Below, in pieces: positions 1 through 8,165 of a stretch of 64,000 bases of DNA (its first letter is position 1; every line of letters begins with the position of its first letter). The DNA is taken from assembly GCF_029774155.1 (NCBI RefSeq), contig NZ_CP103833.1, forward strand, positions 1,364,001-1,428,000. The letters are read 5' to 3'. The notes beneath the pieces are model-generated. The model was not told the DNA's origin. It saw nothing but the letters and a program-made list of their open reading frames with translations, and ran no database searches. The stretch is from Actinobacillus arthritidis. Its GTDB lineage: Bacteria > Pseudomonadota > Gammaproteobacteria > Enterobacterales > Pasteurellaceae. Made by a program: the position numbers and the translations under genes.

Positions 1-475
1 CATAATCAAACACTTGACGATCCGGCTTTGCCGCACCAATTTGCTCGGATACTACCACAATTTCAAAAAATTTTTCGGTTTCTGTATTAATTAATCGTTT
101 TTGTTGTAATTCAGTAAAACCATTGGTAATAATGCCTAATTTCACTTTACCGTAAAGTTGTTTTAGCATATCCATCACGCCATCTAATGGCTTACTAACT
201 AGAGCCATTTCCGCCATTAATTCTTGATTGAGCTGTAACGCATCAATCCCGGTTTGGTGCGATAACTTCGCAAAACGTCGAGTTTGAATATCTTTTGCGG
301 TAATTTCATTATTTTGGTAAGCAACCCATAACGGTTTATTAACCGCTTGAAACTCATCATAATCTTGTTGAGTAAAATCAATCGCATAGCGTTTTAACAT
401 TGATTTTAGACCTAAATATGAATTGAATGAAAATAGTGTTTCATCCGCATCAAACAATACCCATTCATACCTCAT
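1..475 (-). CDS. yjjG: Pyrimidine 5'-nucleotidase YjjG, HAD family (partial, runs off left edge)
   Basis: Cytosolic HAD-superfamily phosphatase; E. coli YjjG dephosphorylates canonical and non-canonical pyrimidine nucleotides as a house-cleaning enzyme. About 158 N-terminal residues are visible and the C-terminal part lies outside the window. HAD motif I is the DADET stretch at residues 9-13, motif II is ITNG at 116-119, and the motif III lysine is K150 in GAAKPD. The match to E. coli YjjG is close over the whole visible part. Its ATG overlaps the gcvA stop codon as TAATG, so the two genes are cotranscribed and probably translationally coupled. Confidence 0.88.
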   Translation of the reverse strand, partial: MRYEWVLFDADETLFSFNSYLGLKSMLKRYAIDFTQQDYDEFQAVNKPLWVAYQNNEITAKDIQTRRFAKLSHQTGIDALQLNQELMAEMALVSKPLDGVMDMLKQLYGKVKLGIITNGFTELQQKRLINTETEKFFEIVVVSEQIGAAKPDRQVFDY

Positions 476-1365
476 TATTTGTAACTTCCTTCTATTTCGT
501 GCGTAATCCATTCAACAAAATGCTGAACCTTTGCAACCTCTTTCATTTGCGGAGGATATACAACATAAAATGCTTTTTCATCATAGACATCCGTAGCAAA
601 CGGCTCAATCATCGAACCTTCTTCAATTTCATCTTGAGCAAGAATTCGATTAGCAACCACTACACCTTGACGATGCTTCGCCGCTTGAATCCCCATTGAA
701 GTATTCGGGTACATCGGACCGGATTCAACTTCTAAATGGTTTAATCTCAGGTGTTCCGCCATTTGCTTCCATTTAGTATGTGAACAAACGTGAATCAAAT
801 TTTTACCTTCTAAATCTTGCGGTTTACTAATAGGATTATCTCGCAAATATTCCGGTGCGACCAAAATCATAATTCTAGCCTGAACAAGTTCAATCGCTTC
901 AAGATTCTGCCAATTACCTGTTCCGTAGTAAATTGCGACATCAATATCTTTACCTAATAACCCTTCATCTTGTGAAGCCGTAGTCAGTCGCACTTCAATA
1001 TCCGGATATTTATTGTGAAACTCGTTTAAGCGAGGTACAAGCCAGTGCATACCGAATGATGGTGTCGTACTAATTGAAAGAATTTGTCGGCTACTTTTTA
1101 ACTTAACTTTTTCAGTAGCCATCGCAATTTGTTCCAAAAGCGGTTGAATATCTTCAAAATATTGCTCACCAGCTTCTGTTAATTCTAATAAGCGATTTCT
1201 GCGATGAAATAATGACACACCGAGAAAATCTTCTAATAATTTTATCTGATGACTTACTGCCGCTTGCGTTACAAATAAATCATCCGCCGCTTTAGTAAAA
1301 TTTAAATGGCGAGTCGCCGATTCAAATGCTTTTAATGCATTTAATGGAGGGAGTCTTTTGTTCAT
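475..1365 (-). CDS. gcvA: LysR-type regulator GcvA
   Basis: DNA-binding transcriptional regulator of the LysR family, 296 residues (E. coli GcvA 305). The winged helix-turn-helix occupies about residues 20-60, with the GcvA-type opening PPLNALKAFE; the effector domain follows from about 90. In enteric bacteria GcvA controls the glycine cleavage genes and activates the sRNA gene gcvB, which is transcribed divergently. Here a clear GcvB RNA gene starts about 145 bp upstream on the opposite strand, which strongly supports the assignment. yjjG overlaps its stop codon downstream. Confidence 0.9.
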   Translation of the reverse strand: MNKRLPPLNALKAFESATRHLNFTKAADDLFVTQAAVSHQIKLLEDFLGVSLFHRRNRLLELTEAGEQYFEDIQPLLEQIAMATEKVKLKSSRQILSISTTPSFGMHWLVPRLNEFHNKYPDIEVRLTTASQDEGLLGKDIDVAIYYGTGNWQNLEAIELVQARIMILVAPEYLRDNPISKPQDLEGKNLIHVCSHTKWKQMAEHLRLNHLEVESGPMYPNTSMGIQAAKHRQGVVVANRILAQDEIEEGSMIEPFATDVYDEKAFYVVYPPQMKEVAKVQHFVEWITHEIEGSYK

Positions 1366-1380
1366 AGTAATTAATTATTC

Positions 1381-1397
1381 TTGGTTAATTTGGTTAA
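1381..1397. promoter_or_regulatory. Tandem TTGGTTAA repeat upstream of gcvA
   Basis: Two copies of TTGGTTAA lie head to tail with a 9-bp period, directly upstream of the gcvA start codon and inside the gcvA-gcvB divergent region. LysR regulators commonly bind such regions and autoregulate. That this is a GcvA site is a guess from position only. Confidence 0.25.
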
Positions 1398-1472
1398 ATA
1401 ATGGGCTTTGACCTTAAAGGCAGAATGGTTATTCCATTATTTTTTTTGATAGTTAGAATTAAAATTTTTAGT

Positions 1473-1501
1473 TTGCGTTACTGGTCCAACATCAATATAA
1501 T
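1473..1501 (+). promoter_or_regulatory. Promoter of gcvB sRNA
   Basis: A TTGCGT -35 hexamer (1473-1478) and a perfect TATAAT -10 hexamer (1496-1501) are separated by exactly 17 bp. The predicted start at about 1508-1511 reads ACTTAGACG, which resembles the 5' end of E. coli GcvB (ACTTCCTGAG). Confidence 0.75.
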
Positions 1502-1508
1502 TCGCGCC

Positions 1509-1690
1509 GTACTTAGACGGATAGTGATAGCTGAGATAGACTCTCCGCTATTTCAGATTTTTAAGTATGATGTTGTGTTTGCATATTGGTCTAGGAAACT
1601 AGGCTAGAGTAACCTTAAGTTACTCGTTTCACTTCCTGTATATTTTGAACCCTTTTGGTTTATCAACCGCCCTATTTGGGCGGTTTTTTT
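1509..1690 (+). ncRNA. gcvB: GcvB small regulatory RNA
   Basis: Hfq-dependent trans-acting sRNA that in enterics represses many amino-acid and peptide transporter mRNAs, including dppA, and is activated by GcvA. The sequence contains the GU-rich seed region (TGATGTTGTGTTTGCA at about 1568-1583) followed by the conserved ATTGGTCT, and further on the conserved CACTTCCTGTA (about 1630-1640). It ends in a strong intrinsic terminator. Length about 180 nt against 205 in E. coli. It sits divergent to gcvA, the expected location. Two dppA genes in this window are natural candidate targets, by analogy with E. coli. Confidence 0.9.
1665..1690 (+). terminator. Intrinsic terminator of gcvB
   Basis: A perfect 8-bp stem, AACCGCCC with GGGCGGTT (loop TATTT), is followed by a run of T. 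It matches the 3' terminator position in enteric GcvB. Confidence 0.9.
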
Positions 1691-1893
1691 CGTTTATATC
1701 TTATCTATTGTATCAGAATCGATAAATCCTGCCAGTATTTGGCAACTATTTTCATTAAAATTTCTTATCCCAGACCATAAATTATAAATTTTTTATTCAT
1801 AAACCAAAACAGCATCATTACGCCGGTACTACATAAATCCTGTAATTTATAGTATCCTTCCGTCTTATTTTGATTATCTAATAGAGAGATCCC

Positions 1894-2928
1894 TTGAGTA
1901 AACGCAGACTGACCCAAAACCAACAACGTCGCATCAAATCGAATCATCATAAAAAAATCGCAAAGCCTGAATTAGAATGGCAAGACGAAATGCTTGGCGA
2001 AATTCAGCAAGGTATTGTGGTGACTCGCCATGCAAAACACGCTGATGTTGAAACTGAACAAGGTGAAATTTATCGTTGTAATCTCCGCCGTACCCTCAAA
2101 AATGTCGTAGTTGGTGACTGCGTATCGTGGCGTAAAGGTAACGAGCAATTACAAGGTATCAGCGGTGTAATTGAAGCGATTTATCCGCGTAAAAACGAAC
2201 TGAGCCGTCCTGATTACTATGACGGAATCAAAGTCATGGCGGCAAATATCGATCAAATCATTATTGTTTCTGCCGTATTACCTACTCTTTCACTCAATAT
2301 TATTGACCGCTATTTAGTCATTTGTGAAACGGCTAAAATTCCTGCGCTTATCGTGTTAAATAAAATTGATTTGCTTTCGGAATCAGAACGACAAGCAGTG
2401 CAAAAGCAATTAGCTATTTATGAAAATATCGGTTACGAAACCCTTTGTCTGTCTGCCGATACTGGTGAAAACATGGATAAATTAGATCGCTATTTGTCAC
2501 GTGGTACTTCAATTTTTGTTGGTCAATCCGGAGTAGGAAAATCGAGTCTTATCAACCAATTATTACCGGAAGTCAACGCATTGACAGGCTCTGTGAGTGA
2601 TATTTCAGGCTTAGGGCAACATACCACCACCTCTTCTCGCTTATATCATTTACCGCAAGGAGGTAATTTGATTGATTCACCGGGAATCCGTGAATTTGGT
2701 TTATGGCATTTAGAGCCGGAGCAAATCACCCTTGGTTATCGTGAATTTCAATCGGTATTAGGCACGTGCAAATTCCGAGATTGTAAACATAAATCGGATC
2801 CGGGCTGTGCAGTAAGAGAAGCGGTCGAAAAAGGCAACATTAATGCAATTCGCTTTGAAAACTATCATAGACTGATTGAAAGCCGTGATGAAACCAAAAG
2901 TCAGCGTCATTTTAGAACAGAAGAATAA
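1894..2928 (+). CDS. rsgA: Ribosome small subunit-dependent GTPase RsgA
   Basis: Circularly permuted GTPase that binds the 30S subunit and assists its late maturation, releasing RbfA. 344 residues (E. coli 350). An N-terminal OB fold is followed by the permuted G motifs: NKID (G4) near residue 156, GQSGVGKSS (G1) near 210, then the C-terminal zinc-knuckle CKFRDCKH with a later Cys near 292-305. The start is TTG at 1894; the protein from there aligns with E. coli RsgA from its first residue (MSK..), and no better ATG exists. rnhB follows after 22 bp. Confidence 0.93.
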   Translation: MSKRRLTQNQQRRIKSNHHKKIAKPELEWQDEMLGEIQQGIVVTRHAKHADVETEQGEIYRCNLRRTLKNVVVGDCVSWRKGNEQLQGISGVIEAIYPRKNELSRPDYYDGIKVMAANIDQIIIVSAVLPTLSLNIIDRYLVICETAKIPALIVLNKIDLLSESERQAVQKQLAIYENIGYETLCLSADTGENMDKLDRYLSRGTSIFVGQSGVGKSSLINQLLPEVNALTGSVSDISGLGQHTTTSSRLYHLPQGGNLIDSPGIREFGLWHLEPEQITLGYREFQSVLGTCKFRDCKHKSDPGCAVREAVEKGNINAIRFENYHRLIESRDETKSQRHFRTEE

Positions 2929-2950
2929 ATTCAAATAAGAATCAATAGCA

Positions 2951-3544
2951 ATGAGTACAAATTTCATTTATCCTAATGCCCACTTGATCGCAGGTGTGGA
3001 CGAAGTCGGTAGAGGTCCGTTAGTCGGTGCAGTAGTAACCGCCGCCGTGATTTTAGATCCAAATAATCCGATTGAAGGATTAGCCGATTCTAAAAAACTG
3101 TCGGAGAAGAAGCGTTTGCTTTTAGCGGAGGAAATTAAAGCAAAAGCGCTTTGTTGGTCTTTAGGGCGAGCCGAACCGGAAGAAATCGATCAGTTGAATA
3201 TTTTACACGCAACGATGCTTGCCATGCGGCGAGCAGTTGCCGAACTAAATATTCAGCCTGATTTCGTGCTGGTTGACGGTAACCGTATTCCAACTTTACC
3301 GATGCCGGCACAAGCGGTCATAAAAGGAGATAGTTTAGTTGCTGAGATCAGTGCCGCTTCCATTTTAGCCAAAGTTGCACGTGATCAGGAAATGGATGAA
3401 TTAGATGTGCAATATCCGGAATATGGGTTTGCAAAGCATAAAGGCTATCCGACTAAACTACATTTTGAAAAACTGGAACAATTTGGGGCAACCCCTTTTC
3501 ACCGAAAGAGCTTCGCCCCAGTGAAGAAAATCTTAGGTTTATAA
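2951..3544 (+). CDS. rnhB: Ribonuclease HII
   Basis: Cytosolic endonuclease that cuts RNA in RNA-DNA hybrids and incises at misincorporated ribonucleotides. 197 residues, normal family length. The catalytic Asp-Glu pair is in [12 protein letters not shown] (D17, E18), the next acidic residue is in LVDGN (about 108), and the C-terminal FAPVKK tail is typical. It sits between rsgA and the yfeC-yfeD permease genes; its TAA stop directly abuts the next ATG with no gap, so the genes are almost certainly one transcript. Confidence 0.95.
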   Translation: MSTNFIYPNAHLIAGVDEVGRGPLVGAVVTAAVILDPNNPIEGLADSKKLSEKKRLLLAEEIKAKALCWSLGRAEPEEIDQLNILHATMLAMRRAVAELNIQPDFVLVDGNRIPTLPMPAQAVIKGDSLVAEISAASILAKVARDQEMDELDVQYPEYGFAKHKGYPTKLHFEKLEQFGATPFHRKSFAPVKKILGL

Positions 3545-4399
3545 ATGTTAGAACTACTACTCGAACCATTCCAATATAACTACATGCAAAAAGCGATTTT
3601 TGTCAGTATGGGCGTTGGCGTGGTTTGTGCTTTTCTCTCTGCCTTTTTAATGCTAAAAGGCTGGTCTTTAATTGGTGACGCCCTTTCACATGCCGTGGTA
3701 CCAGGCGTTGCTATCGCTTATGCGTTAAAACTTCCTTATGCTTTCGGTGCATTTTTTTCCGGTATTCTTGTTGCTCTTTCGATTTTATGGGTGAAAAGTA
3801 TTACTCGAATAAAAGAAGATGCGGTTATCGGCTTCATCTTTACCACATTCTTTGCACTAGGTATGTTTATTGTATCACTCAACCCGACTTCGGTTGACGT
3901 TAATGCCATCGTGATGGGCAACATTCTCGGTATTGCGGATGAAGATTTGTGGCAAGTTGCGATTATCATCGGATTATCATTACTCGGACTTATCTTGTTC
4001 TGGAAAGATTTATTGCTCACTTTTTTTGATGAACATCACGCATTATCCGTAGGACTTTCTCCTTTACGTTACAAAATCTTATTCTTTACCTTATTAAGTG
4101 CTTGTGTTGTGGTGGCATTACAAACCGTTGGTGCAATCTTAGTGATTGCAATGGTTGTTACGCCGGGGGCGACCGCCTATTTACTCACGGATAGATTCCC
4201 TCGCTTAGTCATCATTGCCATTCTTATTGGTAGTTTAAGTAGTGGAGTCGGAGCTTATCTCAGTTACTTTTTAAATGGTGCGACCGGCGGTGTGATTGTG
4301 TGCTTACAAACCTTTATCTTTTTACTGGCTTTTTGCTTTGCACCCAAATACGGTTTAATCAGCCAAAAACGTAAGCGTTTGGAGGGAATCAATGAATGA
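3545..4399 (+). CDS. yfeC: Metal ABC transporter permease, YfeC/SitC type
   Basis: Inner-membrane permease of the ABC-3 family that imports chelated iron or manganese together with a periplasmic binding protein (YfeA/SitA), an ATPase (YfeB/SitB) and a second permease (YfeD/SitD). 284 residues with about eight hydrophobic segments and the family signature GWSLIGDALSHAVVPG near residue 40. It starts at the base after the rnhB stop. The usual yfeA and yfeB partners are absent on this side, since rnhB lies upstream; they may be elsewhere on the chromosome. Confidence 0.88.
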   Translation: MLELLLEPFQYNYMQKAIFVSMGVGVVCAFLSAFLMLKGWSLIGDALSHAVVPGVAIAYALKLPYAFGAFFSGILVALSILWVKSITRIKEDAVIGFIFTTFFALGMFIVSLNPTSVDVNAIVMGNILGIADEDLWQVAIIIGLSLLGLILFWKDLLLTFFDEHHALSVGLSPLRYKILFFTLLSACVVVALQTVGAILVIAMVVTPGATAYLLTDRFPRLVIIAILIGSLSSGVGAYLSYFLNGATGGVIVCLQTFIFLLAFCFAPKYGLISQKRKRLEGINE

Positions 4400-5222
4400 A
4401 TTGATACAATGGTTTGTTACACCTTTTGAATTTGAATTTATGCAAACCGCTCTTTTTACAGCTGTCTTAGTCGCTTCTATTTGTGCAGTACTTTCCTGCT
4501 ATTTGATTTTAAAAGGCTGGTCATTGATGGGCGATGCGATTTCTCATGCGGTATTACCGGGGGTGGTCGTATCAAACTTATTAGGCTTTCCTTTGGCGAT
4601 TGGTGCATTTGTCTCTGGGCTATTTTGTGCGATTTCCGTCGGTTATCTCAAAGAAAACTCTCGTTTAAAAGAAGATACCATTATGGGCATTATGTTTGCC
4701 GGATTATTTGCGCTCGGTATTGTACTTTTTACCGCGCTACCGACCGAACAACACCTTACCCACTTATTATTCGGTAATTTGCTTGGTGTCACTCAAGCCG
4801 AATTAATTCAAACCATGATTATTTGTGCGATAACCTTTAGCATCATTATCTTCAAACGCAAAGATTTTCTGCTTTATTGCTTCGATAGTAGCCACGCTAA
4901 AGTTATCGGTTTACCGGTCAAATGGCTACACTACGGATTGCTTGCGCTCTTAGCGTTAACCATCATCAGTGCAATGCAAGTTGTTGGTGTGATTCTGGTT
5001 GTTGCAATGTTAATTGCTCCGGGAATTACCGCCTACCAACTGTCAAACCGCTTTGATTATATGTTAGTCATCGCAATGACGATTGCCATCAGTTCATCTG
5101 TTTTCGGTACAATCTTGAGCTATCATATTGATGCGGCAACGGGTCCAACAATTATTCTCATTCAATCCAGTCTTTTTGTTTTTGCACTGTGTTTTAGCCG
5201 TTTGAAGGCTTACAAGCGGTAA
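4392..5222 (+). CDS. yfeD: Metal ABC transporter permease, YfeD/SitD type
   Basis: Second permease subunit of the iron/manganese importer, 276 residues, paralogous to the preceding gene. The signature GWSLMGDAISHAVLPG recurs near residue 40 and about eight membrane segments are evident. It overlaps yfeC by 8 bp, so translation is coupled. A uptake-signal core (ACAAGCGGTAA) overlaps the last codons and the stop. Substrate (Fe versus Mn) cannot be read from the permease sequence. Confidence 0.88.
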   Translation: MNELIQWFVTPFEFEFMQTALFTAVLVASICAVLSCYLILKGWSLMGDAISHAVLPGVVVSNLLGFPLAIGAFVSGLFCAISVGYLKENSRLKEDTIMGIMFAGLFALGIVLFTALPTEQHLTHLLFGNLLGVTQAELIQTMIICAITFSIIIFKRKDFLLYCFDSSHAKVIGLPVKWLHYGLLALLALTIISAMQVVGVILVVAMLIAPGITAYQLSNRFDYMLVIAMTIAISSSVFGTILSYHIDAATGPTIILIQSSLFVFALCFSRLKAYKR

Positions 5223-5301
5223 GATTTTGGTGTAAATTTGCAAAATAGCGAAAAACAATAGAGAATTATTGTTTATAACTTATATAAAGAGGAATCTTAT
5301 T

Positions 5302-5664
5302 ATGACAAAAAACTATGAAGAAACTATTTTCAGCAAAATCATTCGTAAAGAAATCCCTGCATCGATCGTATATCAAGACGAATTAGTCACTGCATTCCGT
5401 GATATTTCACCGCAAGCACCGACTCACATTCTAATCGTACCGAATAAATTAATTCCAACCGTAAACCATGTAGAAGCGGAAGATGAATTAGCATTAGGTC
5501 GCTTATTTACCGCTGCGGCAAAAATTGCAAAAGAAGAAGGCATTGCAGAAGACGGTTATCGTTTAATTATGAATTGTAACGTACATGGCGGTCAGGAAGT
5601 GTTCCATATCCATATGCATTTAGTCGGTGGTGAACCTTTAGGCAAAATGTTAAGCAATAAATAG
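5302..5664 (+). CDS. hinT: HIT-family purine nucleoside phosphoramidase HinT
   Basis: Cytosolic hydrolase of adenosine/guanosine phosphoramidates. 120 residues from ATG 5302, chosen because AGAGGA lies 8 bp upstream and because the protein then starts like E. coli HinT (..[15 protein letters not shown]). The histidine triad HIHMHL is at residues 102-107. It begins the hinT-ycfL-thiK run, which is conserved in order with E. coli although lpoB is missing here. Confidence 0.94.
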   Translation: MTKNYEETIFSKIIRKEIPASIVYQDELVTAFRDISPQAPTHILIVPNKLIPTVNHVEAEDELALGRLFTAAAKIAKEEGIAEDGYRLIMNCNVHGGQEVFHIHMHLVGGEPLGKMLSNK

Positions 5665-5665
5665 T

Positions 5666-6040
5666 ATGAAACATTTAAAATCTTATGGGCTATTGGCAAT
5701 TTTTTCGCTTTTTTTGACCGCTTGTGGCAGTAATCCACAAAGTTATATCAAAGGGAAATCAGAACCGATTGTAAATATTGAAGCTCAAATTGCTACTCTT
5801 GTTAAAGTCAATGCAGAAAGCGAAAGGCTCTCTGTTACGAATTTAACTGAACATCCGCTTAATTTATCCTACAAATTATTTTGGTATGATAATCAAGGAG
5901 TTACCCAAACCGCTAATGATATATCAACGCAACCTTGGTTGAATTTATGGCTAAATAGCAAGCAATCACAAACACTGTTGCTTGAAAAACCGACCAATGA
6001 AAGTAGCAATTATCGTGTCTATTTACGTGGTAGCCGATGA
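5666..6040 (+). CDS. ycfL: YcfL-family lipoprotein
   Basis: Predicted outer-membrane lipoprotein of unknown function, 124 residues. The N-terminal signal is followed by the lipobox LTAC (Cys at residue 20). It starts one base after hinT stops and overlaps thiK by 4 bp. The position between hinT and thiK matches E. coli ycfL, the main basis for the name together with weak similarity. Confidence 0.8.
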   Translation: MKHLKSYGLLAIFSLFLTACGSNPQSYIKGKSEPIVNIEAQIATLVKVNAESERLSVTNLTEHPLNLSYKLFWYDNQGVTQTANDISTQPWLNLWLNSKQSQTLLLEKPTNESSNYRVYLRGSR

Positions 6041-6789
6041 ATGCCCTCGCTTGGCTTGAGAGTCAACAACAAGCGGTCATTTTTCGAAAAAATTTAGCAG
6101 GTTTGACCGCTTGTAGCCAACAGATTCAGCTCGCCTCCGGCGAGCGTTTTGTTTTACGCCAACAAAATGAGCGAGCAACCGCTTTCGGGATTAATTATGC
6201 TCAAGAAGCACAAATTTTACGCTATTTAACTCACTTATCTTTTACGCCAAAGGTTTATTACCATAATGAAAATGCTAGTTTACTGACTTGGATTGAAGGT
6301 AATACCCCTAGCCACTTCAGCTACTCATTACTAAGTAAACTTGCGTTACAGCTTGCTGAATTACATCTTTTTCCTATTACTCAATCCCTTCCAAAACTGG
6401 AGCTTGCTGAGCGTTGTCAATTTTTATGGCAAAAACTCTCTGTTACAAAACAGGTGACATTAGGATTTCGCCCCCCATTTCAAACGATTCAGCCTTTTAC
6501 ACAGACAATCTGTCACCACGATCTGCATTTAGGTAATTTTATTGAAAAAAATGACCGCTTGTATCTGATTGATTGGGAATATAGTGCCGTGTCGGATCCA
6601 GCATTAGAGATTGCGATGCTTTTTAGTGCGAATGCTAAAATACTCAACGAACAACAACAAGCTGATTTTCTTAGTACATATTTGCAAGCAACAAAATTTG
6701 ATAAGAAAGGTTTTAAACAAAAAATGGCAGAATATCATTCTGCCATTAATCAGTTAAATCAATTATGGTTTGCGATTCTTGAACCATAA
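6037..6789 (+). CDS. thiK: Thiamine kinase / aminoglycoside phosphotransferase-like kinase
   Basis: Predicted kinase that phosphorylates thiamine in salvage (E. coli ThiK/YcfN). 250 residues with the APH/choline-kinase fold: catalytic loop HHDLHLGNF near residues 160-168 and the metal-binding DWEY near 185. ATG overlaps the ycfL stop by 4 bp (ATGA). Two DNA uptake-signal cores, one in each orientation (6069-6078 and 6105-6114), are embedded in the first 30 codons, an unusual placement in coding sequence. Confidence 0.8.
   Translation: MNALAWLESQQQAVIFRKNLAGLTACSQQIQLASGERFVLRQQNERATAFGINYAQEAQILRYLTHLSFTPKVYYHNENASLLTWIEGNTPSHFSYSLLSKLALQLAELHLFPITQSLPKLELAERCQFLWQKLSVTKQVTLGFRPPFQTIQPFTQTICHHDLHLGNFIEKNDRLYLIDWEYSAVSDPALEIAMLFSANAKILNEQQQADFLSTYLQATKFDKKGFKQKMAEYHSAINQLNQLWFAILEP
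6069..6114. repeat. Inverted pair of Apl-type uptake signal sequences inside thiK
   Basis: ACAAGCGGTC at 6069-6078 and its reverse complement GACCGCTTGT at 6105-6114. These are exact cores of the A. pleuropneumoniae-type DNA uptake sequence. Confidence 0.85.
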
Positions 6790-6792
6790 AAA

Positions 6793-7422
6793 CTATTCTA
6801 AGAATGGATTATGCAGTTTCTCACGTCCAATTGTGGTGTGGGGGCCATGACCAGCAACGACAATAAAATCATCATCCAAATCAAACATTTTGGTACGAAT
6901 CGTATTGAGCAACACGTCTAAACTGCCCATATAAAGATCGGTACGTCCAATACTGTCTTTAAATAACACATCGCCACTAAAAGCGATTTTATTTTCAAAA
7001 TCAAAGAAACCAATATGTCCCGGTGCATGCCCCGGTAAATGGCGAACATGAAAACGTAGCGAACCGACCTCAACCACATCACCTTCGTTTAGCCAATGAT
7101 CCGGTAAGAATGCTTTCACTGGAGGAAGACCAAACATTTCGCACATTTGCGGTAGTTGTTCAAATAACGGTTTATCATCAATATGAGAACCATACACTTC
7201 TACACCAAAGTGATCCCGAACTTTTTCAACCGCCATAATATGATCTAAATGACCATGTGTAAGTAACAATTTTTGTACATTCAAGTTTTGTGATTCAACA
7301 AACTGAATGATTTTATCTGCATTATCACCTGCATCAATAATTGCCGCATTTTTATTATCATCCCAAATAATACTGCAATTTTGCTGAAAAGCACTTACTG
7401 GGATAATTTGTAAATTAAACAT
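6793..7422 (-). CDS. ycbL: Metallo-beta-lactamase-fold hydrolase YcbL (glyoxalase II-like)
   Basis: Cytosolic MBL-fold hydrolase; Salmonella YcbL has type II glyoxalase activity. 209 residues from ATG 7422, preferred over an upstream in-frame ATG because the protein then begins MFNLQIIPV as in family members. Zinc ligands THGHLDH are at residues 55-61, with later HLPGHAPGH, SGD and a C-terminal GHGPHT. It lies 17 bp downstream of ycbK, and ldtD-ycbK-ycbL is the same order as ycbB-ycbK-ycbL in E. coli. Confidence 0.9.
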   Translation of the reverse strand: MFNLQIIPVSAFQQNCSIIWDDNKNAAIIDAGDNADKIIQFVESQNLNVQKLLLTHGHLDHIMAVEKVRDHFGVEVYGSHIDDKPLFEQLPQMCEMFGLPPVKAFLPDHWLNEGDVVEVGSLRFHVRHLPGHAPGHIGFFDFENKIAFSGDVLFKDSIGRTDLYMGSLDVLLNTIRTKMFDLDDDFIVVAGHGPHTTIGREKLHNPFLE

Positions 7423-7439
7423 AAAATTTGACCGCTTAC

Positions 7440-7995
7440 TTAACCACGCCAAGTACGAACAGGACCGGTATCTACATGAACAAAATTACTGCGAGGATAA
7501 TAACCCACACCACCATTATGCAAACTTTCCGCGTACCGCTTTTACTTTTGCCAATGGCACACCTGATACTTGGAAATCAATCGCCTGACCACGAATATGG
7601 AAGCTATTACTTGCCACACCACGATATATACGACGCATTCTCGCATTAGTTTGTGCCGAACGATAACCACTTAGTACCAAAATTTCTGCATTACGTAAAC
7701 CCAAACGTTGCTGGATTTGATTCAACTTAACAAATAACATCGGATCAATACGCTTTACTTGGTTAGTGTGACGGTCTCTCATTAAATAATTAAGCTGACC
7801 TAAATCAGCAACCGATAATCGTCCACCACTAAATTTTGCCGCATAAGTATCACCTGTATTTACATTACGAAAGCGTAATGCTAATGGCGTAGGCGTTGAA
7901 AGAGCAACTATAACCTTACCCGGCAATAAACTTGCGCCTAAAACAAGACCGCCGAGTGATAACCACTTACGGCGTTGAACATTTATTTGATTCAT
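7440..7995 (-). CDS. ycbK: YcbK family (DUF882) peptidase-like exported protein, frameshifted
   Basis: Exported protein of the peptidase M15-like DUF882 family, related to D,D-carboxypeptidases, in E. coli encoded beside LdtD. A twin-arginine-like signal (QRRKWLSLGG) precedes the domain; the metal-binding motif SFHIRGQAIDF lies near residue 132. The frame breaks near 7531-7539. The rest, with NGGVGYYPRSNFVHVDTGP and a second metal-binding His, continues in another frame to a TAA at 7440. One extra base is present: an expected GCGGCC (Ala-Ala) appears as GCGTACC on the plus strand. Repaired length about 185 residues, matching E. coli (182). Confidence 0.85.
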
Positions 7996-8108
7996 TAGTA
8001 TTCCTCATTCTTCACGAGTAATGATTGATAGTAGATAACTCAAACTAAATTATTTACTATCAACCATAAATAAAGGCTTATTATTAATAAGCCCTTTAGT
8101 CTAACTCT

Positions 8109-8149
8109 AAAAAAGAAAGTTCCGAGAAGCAAGCAAAAACTTCTCGGAA
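8109..8149 (-). terminator. Intrinsic terminator downstream of ldtD
   Basis: A perfect 10-bp stem (8120-8129 with 8140-8149, TTCCGAGAAG/CTTCTCGGAA) is followed on the minus strand by a T-rich run. A second weaker hairpin lies at about 8072-8097. Together they suggest that ycbK-ycbL have their own promoter. Confidence 0.7.
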
Positions 8150-8165
8150 GTTATCAATTTGTGAA

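Noticed and set aside
1401..1607. Plus-strand ORF of 68 codons in the gcvA-gcvB region
   Set aside because: It overlaps the gcvB promoter and RNA, has no RBS or homology; the RNA gene explains the region.
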